64,000 nt of DNA from Faecalicatena contorta. GTDB taxonomy: Bacteria > Bacillota > Clostridia > Lachnospirales > Lachnospiraceae. The stretch spans positions 1-64,000 of the forward strand of contig NZ_QGDS01000013.1 of assembly GCF_003149105.1 (NCBI RefSeq), given 5' to 3'. Shown piece by piece: positions 22,915 to 32,318 of the stretch. Made by a program: the position numbers and the translations under genes. Positions within the stretch are counted from its first letter, which is position 1, and each line of letters starts with the position of its first letter. The notes beneath the pieces are model-generated. The model was not told the DNA's origin, did no database searches, and saw only the letters and a program-made list of their open reading frames with translations.

Positions 22915-25071
22915 TTGAAAGCGAATAAAAGAAATATATGGATTGTACTGTGTGTCATTGCAGCGTTTATTTATATTGCCATTTTCGGATTAGGAAGTGG
23001 ATTTAAGGGCGCAGTGGATATGCGTTTTGGAATTGACATCCGTGGTGGTGTAGAAGCTATATTTGAACCTGAGGGAGTGGACAAGACGCCCTCTGCATCG
23101 GATCTGGAATCTGCCAGAATCGTAATAGAAAACCGTCTGGATGCACAGAACATACTGGACCGTGAAGTGACAGTAGATAAAGAGAATGGAAATATCATTG
23201 TCCGGTTCCCTTGGAAGTCTGACGAGAAGGAATTTAATCCTGAGGCGGCGATTGCTGAATTAGGAGAGACTGCAAAACTGACCTTCCGTGATCCGGATGG
23301 AAATGTACTGGTAGAGGGAAAAGACGTAACCGACAGTCAGGTGGTAAGAGACCAGAAGACTGGGGAATATGTAGTCTCTCTTAAATTTGACAAGGCCGGT
23401 GCAGAAGATTTTGCAGATGCTACGACAAAGCTTGTAGGTCAGTCGATGGGCATTTATATGGATGAGGAGCAGATTTCCAATCCCCTTGTGCGGGAAGCTA
23501 TTCAAGGCGGAGAGGCTGTTATCAACGGAATGGATTCTCAGGAGGAGGCAAAGGCCTTGTCTGAGAAAATCAACGCCGGAGCACTGCCTTTTTCTCTCAA
23601 GACAACCAACTATAATACGATCAGTCCCACATTGGGCAGCGGCGCACTGAAAGCAATGACATCAGCAGCAGCAGTAGCTTTTATTCTGGTATGCCTGTTC
23701 ATGATAACATATTACAGGCTTCCGGGCCTGATTGCCTGCCTGGCAATGGTTTTCCAGATGAGCCTGCAGGTACTTGCACTTTCTGTCCCTCAGTATACAT
23801 TGACCCTTCCAGGTATTGCAGGTTTGATCTTATCGCTGGGTATGGCCGTAGATGCGAATGTCATTATTAATGAGCGTATCGGTGAAGAATTGAATAAAGG
23901 AAGCAGTATTAAGAATGCAGTGAAGATGGGGTATAAAAATGCATTTTCTTCTGTATTGGACGGTAATCTTACAACGGCGGCAGTTGCTGTAATTTTAATG
24001 ATTTTCGGATCTGGAACGATGCTGAGTTTTGGTTACACGCTGCTGACAGGAGTTCTCCTTAACCTGGCAGTTGGCGTCTGGCTCTCCAGAATCATGTTAA
24101 GCTCAGTGGTTCTGTATTCTAAGTTCCAGAACCTGAAGCTGTTCTATGTGAAGAAGACAAGGAAGGTTATAGATTTTATCGGAAAGAGAAAGGCTATCTT
24201 CACATTTACAGTAGCAATAGTTCTGATAGGCGCTATCATCAGCGGGATGCGTGGGATTACACTGGATACCCAGTTTACAGGCGGAGTTATTCTGAAATAT
24301 ACTTGCGAAGGTACACCGGATACCGCCCAGGCGGCCCAGGCTGTTGAGGAAGTGTTGAACCGTCCGGTCAGTGCCCAGGCGGGAGAAGATTTTGTATCCG
24401 GGCAGACAAAGCTTGTATTGAATCTTGGCGGAAATAAGGGGATTTCTCCACAGGAACAGACAGAGGTGCTGAATGCTTTAAATGAAATTCAGCCGGAACA
24501 GAAATATGAGTCTTCAGAAACCTATGCGGTAGAGCCTTACATTGGGGCGCGTGCACTGAAAAATTCGGTGATTGCTATTGTACTGGCAATGTTGTTTATT
24601 ATTGCATATATAGCAGTGCGCTTTTCCGCATTGTCAGGATTGTCTGCAGGGGTATCAGGCGTAATTGCCCTTATATACGATGTATCTATTGTATTTTTGG
24701 TGTTTGGAGTCTGCAAAATACCGATTAACGACGCCTTTGTATCTGTAACCTTGACGATTATCGGATATTCAATTAATGATACAATTGTTCTCTATGACAG
24801 GATACGGGAGCATATGCATACACGTACGAAAGAAGGACTTATACCCCTTGTAAACCAGAGTATTACTGAAACCTTGGGACGGTCAATTAATACGGCAGTT
24901 ACCGCCGTGCTCTGTGTGGCGATTATTTTGGTTTTTGCGGTGATTTATAATATAGATTCTATCAGAGTGTTTGCACTGCCTATGCTGGTCGGAATGATAA
25001 GTGGATGTTATTCATCTATATGTGTAGCAGCAGCTGTGTGGGTGACATGGAAAAATAGAAAAAAATCTTAA
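22915..25071 (+). CDS. secDF: Fused protein-export membrane protein SecDF
   Basis: Proton-driven accessory subunit of the Sec translocase. 718 residues; about 12 membrane helices. The SecD half has FGIDIRGGVEAIFEP (D1 motif) and GLILSLGMAVDANVIINERI (D4/D5). The SecF half begins near residue 415 with ITLDTQFTGGVILKY (F1) and has LTIIGYSINDTIVLYDRIRE (F4). The start is TTG 22915, supported by GAGGAGG (22901-22907) 7 bases upstream. The single-chain form is usual in Firmicutes. Confidence 0.96.
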   Translation: MKANKRNIWIVLCVIAAFIYIAIFGLGSGFKGAVDMRFGIDIRGGVEAIFEPEGVDKTPSASDLESARIVIENRLDAQNILDREVTVDKENGNIIVRFPWKSDEKEFNPEAAIAELGETAKLTFRDPDGNVLVEGKDVTDSQVVRDQKTGEYVVSLKFDKAGAEDFADATTKLVGQSMGIYMDEEQISNPLVREAIQGGEAVINGMDSQEEAKALSEKINAGALPFSLKTTNYNTISPTLGSGALKAMTSAAAVAFILVCLFMITYYRLPGLIACLAMVFQMSLQVLALSVPQYTLTLPGIAGLILSLGMAVDANVIINERIGEELNKGSSIKNAVKMGYKNAFSSVLDGNLTTAAVAVILMIFGSGTMLSFGYTLLTGVLLNLAVGVWLSRIMLSSVVLYSKFQNLKLFYVKKTRKVIDFIGKRKAIFTFTVAIVLIGAIISGMRGITLDTQFTGGVILKYTCEGTPDTAQAAQAVEEVLNRPVSAQAGEDFVSGQTKLVLNLGGNKGISPQEQTEVLNALNEIQPEQKYESSETYAVEPYIGARALKNSVIAIVLAMLFIIAYIAVRFSALSGLSAGVSGVIALIYDVSIVFLVFGVCKIPINDAFVSVTLTIIGYSINDTIVLYDRIREHMHTRTKEGLIPLVNQSITETLGRSINTAVTAVLCVAIILVFAVIYNIDSIRVFALPMLVGMISGCYSSICVAAAVWVTWKNRKKS

Positions 25072-25107
25072 TTTTACTTTAAGAATCTTTAATAGAACTT
25101 CATCCTG

Positions 25108-25136
25108 TTGCGAAAAATGCGGAAAAATGATATCAT
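25108..25136 (+). promoter_or_regulatory. Promoter heading the LCP/polysaccharide locus
   Basis: TTGCGA (25108-25113), 17-base spacer, TATCAT (25131-25136), giving a leader of about 75 bases. It is the only good promoter seen before the long co-directional polysaccharide block. Confidence 0.5.
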
Positions 25137-25217
25137 AACTTGATATATACTCTATGCATACTTGAGAGATAAAGGAATAACTGCAGAGCATAGGAAGAAA
25201 TGAAGGGAGTATGACGG

Positions 25218-26891
25218 ATGAGTCAGCAAAAGATGAGCGCAAGTGAGCGGGAAGCATATAGAAAAGAACAGGCCAGAAAACGCCGCAGGATGGAGGAAAA
25301 GCAAAGAAGGACAGTAAGTGAGAATCCGGCTAAATCAGTGGCGGGAGGTTCCGGCAGAAAAAGCAGCAGCCAGGGTCCGGCTGGAAAAAACAGAGGAAAT
25401 AATAAAGGCATCGGGAAGAAGCAGGCTTCTAATAAGATAAGCAGACAGATTGGAATCATTCTATGTGGAATCCAGTTGGTTGTAACTTTGGTATTTGTTG
25501 TAGCTTTGCTGGTACTGAACATGCTGCCGATGAAATACCTTGGGGCGATTGTCGGTATGCTGCTGGTGCTTTGGATTATTCTGCTGGCTGGACAGCTTAT
25601 ATCTAAGAAAAAAGCAATTGCCGGAAAGGTAATTAGTGTTTTCATGTCCATTGTGCTGGCGTTTGGCTCCTACTATATATTTAAAACAAATGGAACAGTT
25701 GAAAATATAAGCGGCGGTAATAAAAAGGTGGATAAGATGGTGGTTGCGGTGCTGGCAGAGGATCAGGCCGAGACGATTGAAGATGCAGCCGGTTACGATT
25801 TTGGTGTACAGTATGCCATGAAAGGTGACGATGTTAAAAGTACAGTAGAATCAATCAATCAGGAATTAGGAAGTGATATTTCTACCGTAGAATACAAAAG
25901 TCTTAATGAACAGGCAGCAGCATTGCATGACAGCGAAGTCCAGGCAATTATCTATAATGATGCTTATACATCAATTTTAGAGGAAGCTTTTGAAGGATAC
26001 AGCAATGCAGTGAGGATTATTTACTCTCATGAAATTACAAGTGAAATTGAGAATACGGCAGCGGACGTAAAAGTAGCCGATGACTCTTTTACAGTGTATA
26101 TCAGTGGTATTGATGTGTATGGGGCTATTGAGACTAACAGCCGCAGTGATGTAAATATGATAGCAACTGTGAACCCGACTACTCATCAGATTCTTTTAGT
26201 CACTACACCCCGGGATTATTATGTAGAAATTCCTGGGATTTCAGGTGGACAGAAGGATAAGCTGACCCATGCGGGTATTTACGGAGTAGACGCTTCTATG
26301 GCTACTTTGGAAGAGCTTTATGATACAGAGATTGATTTCTATGCAAGAGTAAACTTTACTTCTCTTGTACAAATGGTAGATGCACTGGGCGGTGTGGATG
26401 TAATATCCGAGCAGGCATTTACAACGAGTGACGAATCCGGGCTGGTAATGAATGTGGCACAGGGAGAGAACCATTTTACCGGGCAGCAGGCGCTGGCGTT
26501 TTCCAGGGAGAGAATGAATGTGGACGGCGGTGACTTCCAGAGGGGAAAAAACCAGCAGGCTGTAATTATAGCTATGATTAAGAAGGCAGTTTCACCTGCC
26601 ATTTTGACTGGTGCCAATGGGATTTTGAGCAGTATAAGCGGAAATGTGGATACGAACATGTCCCAGGAACAGATTCAGGAACTGATTAAAAGCCAGTTAG
26701 CCGGCGGGGGAGCATGGAATATCAAATCCATGGCAGCAGAAGGAAGCGGGGATGACCAGGAATGTTATTCCTCTCCGGGAAGTATACTCTATGTAACCCA
26801 GCCTGATCTGAATTCCATTACGGCTATCAAAGGAGCCATTGATGCAGTGGAAAACGGTGAATTGCTGCCGGATTCAGAAGTGGCTCAATAA
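25218..26891 (+). CDS. LytR-CpsA-Psr (LCP) family glycopolymer ligase
   Basis: Membrane enzyme that moves undecaprenyl-linked polymers onto peptidoglycan. 557 residues: a strongly basic cytoplasmic N-terminus (1-75), three hydrophobic helices (about 78-97, 101-121, 133-150), an accessory region, then the LCP domain (about 290-480). That domain shows TVNPTTHQILLVTTPRDYY, the arginine region RVNFTSLVQMVDALGGVDV and FSRERMNVDGGDFQRGKNQQ. Position at the head of the polysaccharide genes indicates a wall-attached product. An ATG at 25211 is in another frame. Confidence 0.92.
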   Translation: MSQQKMSASEREAYRKEQARKRRRMEEKQRRTVSENPAKSVAGGSGRKSSSQGPAGKNRGNNKGIGKKQASNKISRQIGIILCGIQLVVTLVFVVALLVLNMLPMKYLGAIVGMLLVLWIILLAGQLISKKKAIAGKVISVFMSIVLAFGSYYIFKTNGTVENISGGNKKVDKMVVAVLAEDQAETIEDAAGYDFGVQYAMKGDDVKSTVESINQELGSDISTVEYKSLNEQAAALHDSEVQAIIYNDAYTSILEEAFEGYSNAVRIIYSHEITSEIENTAADVKVADDSFTVYISGIDVYGAIETNSRSDVNMIATVNPTTHQILLVTTPRDYYVEIPGISGGQKDKLTHAGIYGVDASMATLEELYDTEIDFYARVNFTSLVQMVDALGGVDVISEQAFTTSDESGLVMNVAQGENHFTGQQALAFSRERMNVDGGDFQRGKNQQAVIIAMIKKAVSPAILTGANGILSSISGNVDTNMSQEQIQELIKSQLAGGGAWNIKSMAAEGSGDDQECYSSPGSILYVTQPDLNSITAIKGAIDAVENGELLPDSEVAQ

Positions 26892-26915
26892 AAAGGGATA
26901 CTGAGGAAAAGAAAT

Positions 26916-28892
26916 ATGATAAAACTGTTTAAAAAGTGGGACCTTTCTATTGTTTATAAAGTGCTTTTGGTATTTTTGGACCTTGCATTTATTAATGTCA
27001 GTTCGTTTCTGGCATTGTGGGTCCGCTTCAATATGCATATTAGTGAGATACCAATTGAGTATGCCGATTCGGTGAAAGAACTGATTGTGGTGAATACACT
27101 TGTTACGGTTGCCATTTTTGCGGTATGCAGGCTTTATACAAGTTTGTGGAGATTTGCAAGCATCAAGGAGCTGATATATATTATTGAAGCCTGCATGGCA
27201 TCGGTTTTATTTAATATTTTAGCTTATTATCTTACTTACAGGATTATATACAGAAGCTATTTTCCACTGTATGTTACGGCCTTGTTCCTGCTAACCTGCT
27301 TAAGCCGTTTTTCTTACAGGCTGGCAAGGCTGCTTTACCGCGGAAATATTCATGGGCGGCATGTGCGCAATACCATGATTATCGGAGCAGGAGAGGCGTG
27401 CAATGTAGTGATGAAGGAGCTGGAACTCAGCACAGAGCTGGACGCAAAAATCTGCTGTGTGATTGATGATAATCCAAGGAAACACGGAACCTATATTCAT
27501 GGAGTGAAGGTAGTCGGCGGCAGAGAAGATATCCTCAAGAATGTGGAGAAATATCGTATAAATGAGATTATTGTTGCCATTCCCAGTGCAGATAAAAGAG
27601 AAAGACAGAAAATTCTGGAAATCTGCCAGAAGATTCCTGACTGTGAGCTGAAAATTCTTCCCGGAGTATATCAGTTAGTAAATGGGGAGGTCAGCGTTTC
27701 CAAGCTGCGTAATGTGGAAATAGAAGACTTGCTGGGGAGAGATCCTATACGGGTGACGACAGAGAAAATCGGGCGTTATGTATCGGGAAAAGCCGTGCTG
27801 GTGACAGGCGGAGGCGGAAGCATCGGCAGTGAGCTTTGCCGTCAGATTGCGGCAAACGGCGTGAAACAGTTGATTATTTTTGATATTTATGAGAATAATG
27901 CCTATGAAATCCAGCAGGAGCTGAAAGCCAAATATCCAAATCTGGATTTGATTGTACTGATTGGTTCTGTCAGAAACGGAAGAAAGTTAAATAGTATTTT
28001 CGCCAAGTACCGCCCTGATATCGTATATCATGCGGCAGCGCATAAGCATGTTCCGTTGATGGAGGACAGCCCAAACGAAGCAATTAAAAATAATGTGTTT
28101 GGAACGTATAAGACTGCATTGGCGGCAGACAGATACGGGGTAGAAAAGTTTGTCCTCATTTCTACAGATAAAGCAGTGAATCCGACGAATATTATGGGGG
28201 CATCCAAGCGGATGTGTGAGATGATTATCCAGGTGTTCAACAGGCGCTCAGAGACAGAGTATGTAGCGGTACGTTTTGGAAATGTGTTAGGCAGTAACGG
28301 CAGTGTGATACCATTATTTAAGAAGCAGATAGAAGCAGGCGGGCCGGTTACAGTAACCCACCCGGATATTATCCGGTATTTTATGACCATACCGGAGGCA
28401 GTATCTTTAGTACTGCAGGCAGGAGCCAGTGCGAAAGGCGGAGAGATATTTGTTCTGGATATGGGGCAGCCGGTACGAATTGTAGATTTAGCAAAAAATT
28501 TAATCCGGTTATCCGGATATACTCTTGGTGTAGACATAGATATCCGGTATACCGGTCTGCGTCCGGGAGAAAAATTATATGAAGAGCTTTTGATGGCAGA
28601 AGAAGGCTTGGAAAGTACGGAAAATCAGAAAATCCATATTGGGAAACCTATTGAATTTGATGAAAAGGAATTTTTAAAAGATTTGGAAGACTTATACCAG
28701 GCAGCATATGCGGAGACAGACGATATGAAATATATTGTCCATAAGATTATTCCAACTTACCGTTTAAGAGAAGCAGATATCCTCAGAGATCAGCAGATAC
28801 AGGCATGTTGGAAAAAGGAATTTACAGACACCCGCTCCAAGCTGCCCAGTGCTTTTTTGGACGGAGGAACCGCTCATAAGGAGGATATATGA
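26916..28892 (+). CDS. Membrane-bound UDP-sugar 4,6-dehydratase (PglF/CapD/WbpM type)
   Basis: Converts UDP-GlcNAc to a 4-keto-6-deoxy intermediate. 658 residues: four hydrophobic helices in the first 130, a CoA-binding-like Rossmann domain (IIGAGEACNVVMKEL, about 153), then the catalytic SDR domain with VLVTGGGGSIGSELCRQIA (about 290) and STDKAVNPTNIMGASKRMCE. The latter carries the Asp/Lys pattern of UDP-GlcNAc dehydratases that replaces the Tyr motif. Ends in ATGA overlap with the aminotransferase. Confidence 0.93.
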   Translation: MIKLFKKWDLSIVYKVLLVFLDLAFINVSSFLALWVRFNMHISEIPIEYADSVKELIVVNTLVTVAIFAVCRLYTSLWRFASIKELIYIIEACMASVLFNILAYYLTYRIIYRSYFPLYVTALFLLTCLSRFSYRLARLLYRGNIHGRHVRNTMIIGAGEACNVVMKELELSTELDAKICCVIDDNPRKHGTYIHGVKVVGGREDILKNVEKYRINEIIVAIPSADKRERQKILEICQKIPDCELKILPGVYQLVNGEVSVSKLRNVEIEDLLGRDPIRVTTEKIGRYVSGKAVLVTGGGGSIGSELCRQIAANGVKQLIIFDIYENNAYEIQQELKAKYPNLDLIVLIGSVRNGRKLNSIFAKYRPDIVYHAAAHKHVPLMEDSPNEAIKNNVFGTYKTALAADRYGVEKFVLISTDKAVNPTNIMGASKRMCEMIIQVFNRRSETEYVAVRFGNVLGSNGSVIPLFKKQIEAGGPVTVTHPDIIRYFMTIPEAVSLVLQAGASAKGGEIFVLDMGQPVRIVDLAKNLIRLSGYTLGVDIDIRYTGLRPGEKLYEELLMAEEGLESTENQKIHIGKPIEFDEKEFLKDLEDLYQAAYAETDDMKYIVHKIIPTYRLREADILRDQQIQACWKKEFTDTRSKLPSAFLDGGTAHKEDI

Positions 28893-30094
28893 AAATACCA
28901 TTTTCACCACCGGATATTACAGAAGAAGAAATTACAGAAGTAGCTGAGACATTGCGCAGCGGATGGATCACCACAGGCCCCAGGGCGAAGGAGTTTGAAT
29001 GCAGAATTGCAGAGTATTGCCATACTAGAAAAGCAGTCTGTCTTAACTCTGCCACGGCCTGTCTGGAGATGACACTTCATGTGATGGGGATTGGCCCGGG
29101 AGATGAGGTCATTACCACTGCATATACTTACTCGGCTACAGCCAGCTGTATTTGCCATGTGGGAGCAATGCCCGTTCTGGTAGATACATTGCCGGGTTCT
29201 TATGAAATGGACCCACAAAAGGTGCGTGAGGCAGTGACGGAACGTACGAAGGCTATTATCTCAGTAGATTTAGGAGGTGTAATTTATAGCCGGTATGATG
29301 AAATTTTTCGGATTGTGGAAGAAAAGAGGCCTATATTTAGTCCCTCCAATGAAAAACAGGAGGCTTTGGGAAGAATTCTTATAATCGCGGATGCTGCCCA
29401 CGCTTTTGGAGCCTGGAGAGATGGGAAGATATGCGGGCAGATTGCAGATTTTACCTGCTTCTCATTCCATGCTGTGAAGAATCTGACTACAGCGGAAGGC
29501 GGCGCTGTGACATGGTCACATGCAATTGCACAGGCGGGGCTGGATGAAGAGAAGTTATACAAAGAATATATGCTCCTTTCCCTTCATGGACAATCAAAAG
29601 ATGCATTGGAGAAAACGCAGGCTGGTGCATGGGAATATGATATCGTGGCACCTTATTATAAATGCAATATGACAGATATTATGGCTGCAATAGGACTGGT
29701 ACAGCTAAAGCGCTATCCGGAAATCCTGAAACGCAGGCGCAGTTTGATAGAGCAGTATAATAAAGGTTTGGACGGATGCCCTGTGGAAGTTCTGAATCAC
29801 TATGGGGAGGATATGCAGTCCAGCGGACATCTATATCTTGTACGTGTGCTTGACAAAACCCGTCAAGAATGTAACAATATAATCAATGAACTGGCAAAAT
29901 CTGGGATTGCATCAAATGTCCACTATAAGCCTCTGCCCATGCTGACAGCATACAGTCAGATGGGATTTGATGTGAAAGATTATCCAAATGCTTATGCACA
30001 GTTTGAAAATGAAATTACACTGCCGCTTCACACCTGTCTCACAGATGAACAGGTAGAATATGTTGCAGGTACATTCAGGAGATTAGTAATATGA
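28889..30094 (+). CDS. DegT/DnrJ/EryC1 sugar aminotransferase (PglE/WcfR type)
   Basis: PLP enzyme adding an amino group to the 4-keto sugar made by the preceding dehydratase. 401 residues; PLP lysine is Lys197 in FSFHAVKNLTTAEGG; N-terminal PFSPPDITEEEI and WITTGPRAKEFE are typical. No N-acetyltransferase (PglD) gene follows. The product may therefore keep a free 4-amino group, as in 2-acetamido-4-amino-trideoxygalactose, rather than become diacetylbacillosamine. Overlaps the next gene by ATGA. Confidence 0.92.
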   Translation: MKIPFSPPDITEEEITEVAETLRSGWITTGPRAKEFECRIAEYCHTRKAVCLNSATACLEMTLHVMGIGPGDEVITTAYTYSATASCICHVGAMPVLVDTLPGSYEMDPQKVREAVTERTKAIISVDLGGVIYSRYDEIFRIVEEKRPIFSPSNEKQEALGRILIIADAAHAFGAWRDGKICGQIADFTCFSFHAVKNLTTAEGGAVTWSHAIAQAGLDEEKLYKEYMLLSLHGQSKDALEKTQAGAWEYDIVAPYYKCNMTDIMAAIGLVQLKRYPEILKRRRSLIEQYNKGLDGCPVEVLNHYGEDMQSSGHLYLVRVLDKTRQECNNIINELAKSGIASNVHYKPLPMLTAYSQMGFDVKDYPNAYAQFENEITLPLHTCLTDEQVEYVAGTFRRLVI

Positions 30095-30789
30095 TACTAA
30101 ATTGGGAACAATTGCCGGAATCTATGCGCAGCGATTCTGTGCGGCCTTATTATGAAACATTGAAAAAGAAGCAGTCCGGCCTTTATATGAAACGTGGCTT
30201 GGATTTCTTATTTGCGTTTGTCCTGACGGTTGTCTTGTCACCAGTCATGGCAGGTGTAGCATTGTGGATAAAATTAGATAGCAGAGGTCCGGTCTTTTAC
30301 AGGCAGGAGAGAATTACACGATATGGGAAACCATATCGTATTTTCAAGTTTAGGACTATGGTTAATGGGGCTGATAAAAAAGGACCTCTGGTTACGGAAA
30401 AGCAGGACTCCAGAATTACAAGAGCAGGGCAGACTCTGCGCCGGTGCAGGTTGGATGAGCTGCCTCAGCTGCTGAACATTCTCCGGGGAGAAATGTCCTT
30501 TGTGGGAACAAGGCCCGAGGTAAGGAAATATGTAGCCCAGTATACAGGGGAAATGCATGCAACATTGCTGCTCCCGGCGGGGGTTACCTCCCGGACCAGT
30601 ATCCTGTTTAAGGATGAAGATGTGCTGCTGGAAAAATACCAGAAAGAAACAGGAAAGACAGTGGACCAGGTGTATGTAGAGTATATCCTTCCGGTGAAGA
30701 TGAAATACAATTTACAGTATTTGAAGCAGTTCAGCTTTTTCGGTGATATCAAGGTGATGTTTGAAACAGTTCTGGCGGTGTTAAAGTAA
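30091..30789 (+). CDS. Initiating sugar-phosphate transferase (PglC-like)
   Basis: Monotopic phosphoglycosyl transferase that loads the first sugar-1-phosphate onto undecaprenyl phosphate. 232 residues: N-terminal membrane hairpin (GLDFLFAFVLTVVLSPVMAG), then FYRQERITRYGKPYRIFKFRTM, the catalytic DE region RRCRLDELPQLLNILRGEMS and FVGTRPE. The dehydratase-aminotransferase-transferase trio defines the first sugar of the repeat unit. A repeat array, not a terminator, follows. Confidence 0.95.
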   Translation: MILNWEQLPESMRSDSVRPYYETLKKKQSGLYMKRGLDFLFAFVLTVVLSPVMAGVALWIKLDSRGPVFYRQERITRYGKPYRIFKFRTMVNGADKKGPLVTEKQDSRITRAGQTLRRCRLDELPQLLNILRGEMSFVGTRPEVRKYVAQYTGEMHATLLLPAGVTSRTSILFKDEDVLLEKYQKETGKTVDQVYVEYILPVKMKYNLQYLKQFSFFGDIKVMFETVLAVLK

Positions 30790-30798
30790 ATATAGAAG

Positions 30799-30996
30799 CA
30801 TCCATGTCACTAAGGCAGAAAGGACTAGGCTCAAGGAAACATCCATGTTACTAAGACCTGAAACTACCAGGTCAAGTCACCAGGATGTACTTTGCAGCGT
30901 AAGCTCTGAAAATACCAGCGCTAAGCAGCATAAGCAAGTCGGCAGGATGTACTTTGTAACTAGGGCTTGAAAGAACCAAGCCAAGTTACATAAGCA
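30799..30996 (+). repeat. Nested-hairpin repeat family 2, three to four units before the GT4 gene
   Basis: A leading degenerate unit (CATCCATGTCACTAAGG, 30799-30815) is followed by three clear units. Unit a has inner stem GACCTG (30855-30860)/CAGGTC (30868-30873). Unit b spans 30893-30930 (TGC..GCA outer, AGC/GCT and CTG/CAG inner, loop AAAATAC). Unit c has outer TGTAAC (30955-30960)/GTTACA (30985-30990) and inner GGCTTG (30964-30969)/CAAGCC (30977-30982). GGATGTACTTTG precedes units b and c; TAAGCA follows both. Unit c ends at the GGAGG ribosome site. Compared with the pth unit, both stems change with compensation. Confidence 0.68.
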
Positions 30997-31007
30997 GGAG
31001 GCGTAAG

Positions 31008-32228
31008 ATGAAGAAGATAGCAGTCATAACAATGGGCGTGAGGCTGGATGGAGAACCAGGGTATACCCGATTCCGATATCTCTGTGAATTTTTGACAGAG
31101 GCAGGGTATCAGGTGGACTTGATTACAACTACATTCCAGCATTGGGAAAAAGCTCAGCGTGATGTTAAAAAAATAAAAAAAGAAGATTACCCGTTTGGTT
31201 TGAAGTTCATCTATGAGCCTGGGTATAAAAGGAACGTGGATTTAAGAAGGGTACGCAGCCACCAGATTGCTGCAAAAAATCTGACAGCGCTGCTGGAAAA
31301 GGAAGGGAATTATGATTTGCTTTATGCAGAAATCCCTCCTAATGATGTAGCACTGGCATGTGCAGAATATGCGAAGAGAAAAGGCATTCCATTTGTGGCG
31401 GATGTGAATGATTTGTGGCCAGAGGCGATGAGGATGGTACTGGATATTCCTGTCCTCAGCAACCTTTTATTTTATCCATTGCAAAGGGATGCGGAGAAGG
31501 TATATTCTCTGGTATCAGGGGTTATCGGCACTTCCGATGAATACAGGGACAGGCCTTTTAAAAATCAGAAGAGAAATGTGCCAAAGGCCACCGTATATGT
31601 AGGCAATGAGATTGCTGTTTTTGATAAAGGGGCCCAGGAAAATGATATGGCTGTAGTGAAGTCCTCAACCGAGTTCTGGGTGACCTATGCGGGGACAATC
31701 GGAACCAGCTATGATATCCGCACGATGGTTTTGGCAGGGGAGGAACTGGCCAAAAGAGGGAAACAGAATATCAAGGTCAAAATCCTGGGCGGCGGACCGT
31801 TGAAAGATGAGCTGGAAGCGCTTGCACGGGGCAGAAAGATTGATAACGTGGAGTTTGTAGGATATGCACCTTATGATAAAATGGCAGCATATTTGAAAAA
31901 ATCTGATATCCTGGTAAATTCCTTTGTAAGGAAAGCGCCCCAGAGTATTGTAACGAAAATCGGGGATTACCTGGCTGCCGGGAAGGCAATGATTAATACT
32001 TGTATGAGTCCGGAATTCAGAAATAAAGTAGAGACGGACGAATTTGGTGTGAATATCGAGCCTGAAGATGTGAAGATTCTGGCATATGCCATTGAAGATT
32101 TGTACAAAAATGAAGAGAAACGCCTGAAAATGGGAAAAAGAGCAAGGGAAATTGCAGAGGAACAGTTTGACAGGCCAAAGTCATATAAAAAGATAGAAGA
32201 GATGCTTAGAGCATTGCTTACAGTTTAG
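31008..32228 (+). CDS. Glycosyltransferase family 4 (GT-B fold)
   Basis: 406 residues, cytoplasmic. N-terminal domain with MGVRLDGEPGYTRFRYLCEF. C-terminal donor-binding domain with LGGGPLKDELEAL, NVEFVGYAPYDKMAAYLKKSDILVNS and a KIGDYLAAGKAMINT loop near the expected E-x7-E position. Probably adds the second sugar of the lipid-linked repeat unit, being first after the initiating transferase. GGAGG sits 6-7 bases before ATG 31008 at the foot of a repeat hairpin. Confidence 0.85.
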   Translation: MKKIAVITMGVRLDGEPGYTRFRYLCEFLTEAGYQVDLITTTFQHWEKAQRDVKKIKKEDYPFGLKFIYEPGYKRNVDLRRVRSHQIAAKNLTALLEKEGNYDLLYAEIPPNDVALACAEYAKRKGIPFVADVNDLWPEAMRMVLDIPVLSNLLFYPLQRDAEKVYSLVSGVIGTSDEYRDRPFKNQKRNVPKATVYVGNEIAVFDKGAQENDMAVVKSSTEFWVTYAGTIGTSYDIRTMVLAGEELAKRGKQNIKVKILGGGPLKDELEALARGRKIDNVEFVGYAPYDKMAAYLKKSDILVNSFVRKAPQSIVTKIGDYLAAGKAMINTCMSPEFRNKVETDEFGVNIEPEDVKILAYAIEDLYKNEEKRLKMGKRAREIAEEQFDRPKSYKKIEEMLRALLTV

Positions 32229-32318
32229 CCATGGGTACGATGCTGCTTTGATGCATACATCATTGAAAATTGCCATGGCCAGACTACAATAAAAAAGTAA
32301 CAGTTGAGAGGTACTTTC

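Noticed and set aside
30799..30996. CRISPR array in the repeats before the GT4 gene
   Set aside because: Repeat units are degenerate, differ in length, form nested hairpins and lack regular unique spacers; no cas genes are nearby.
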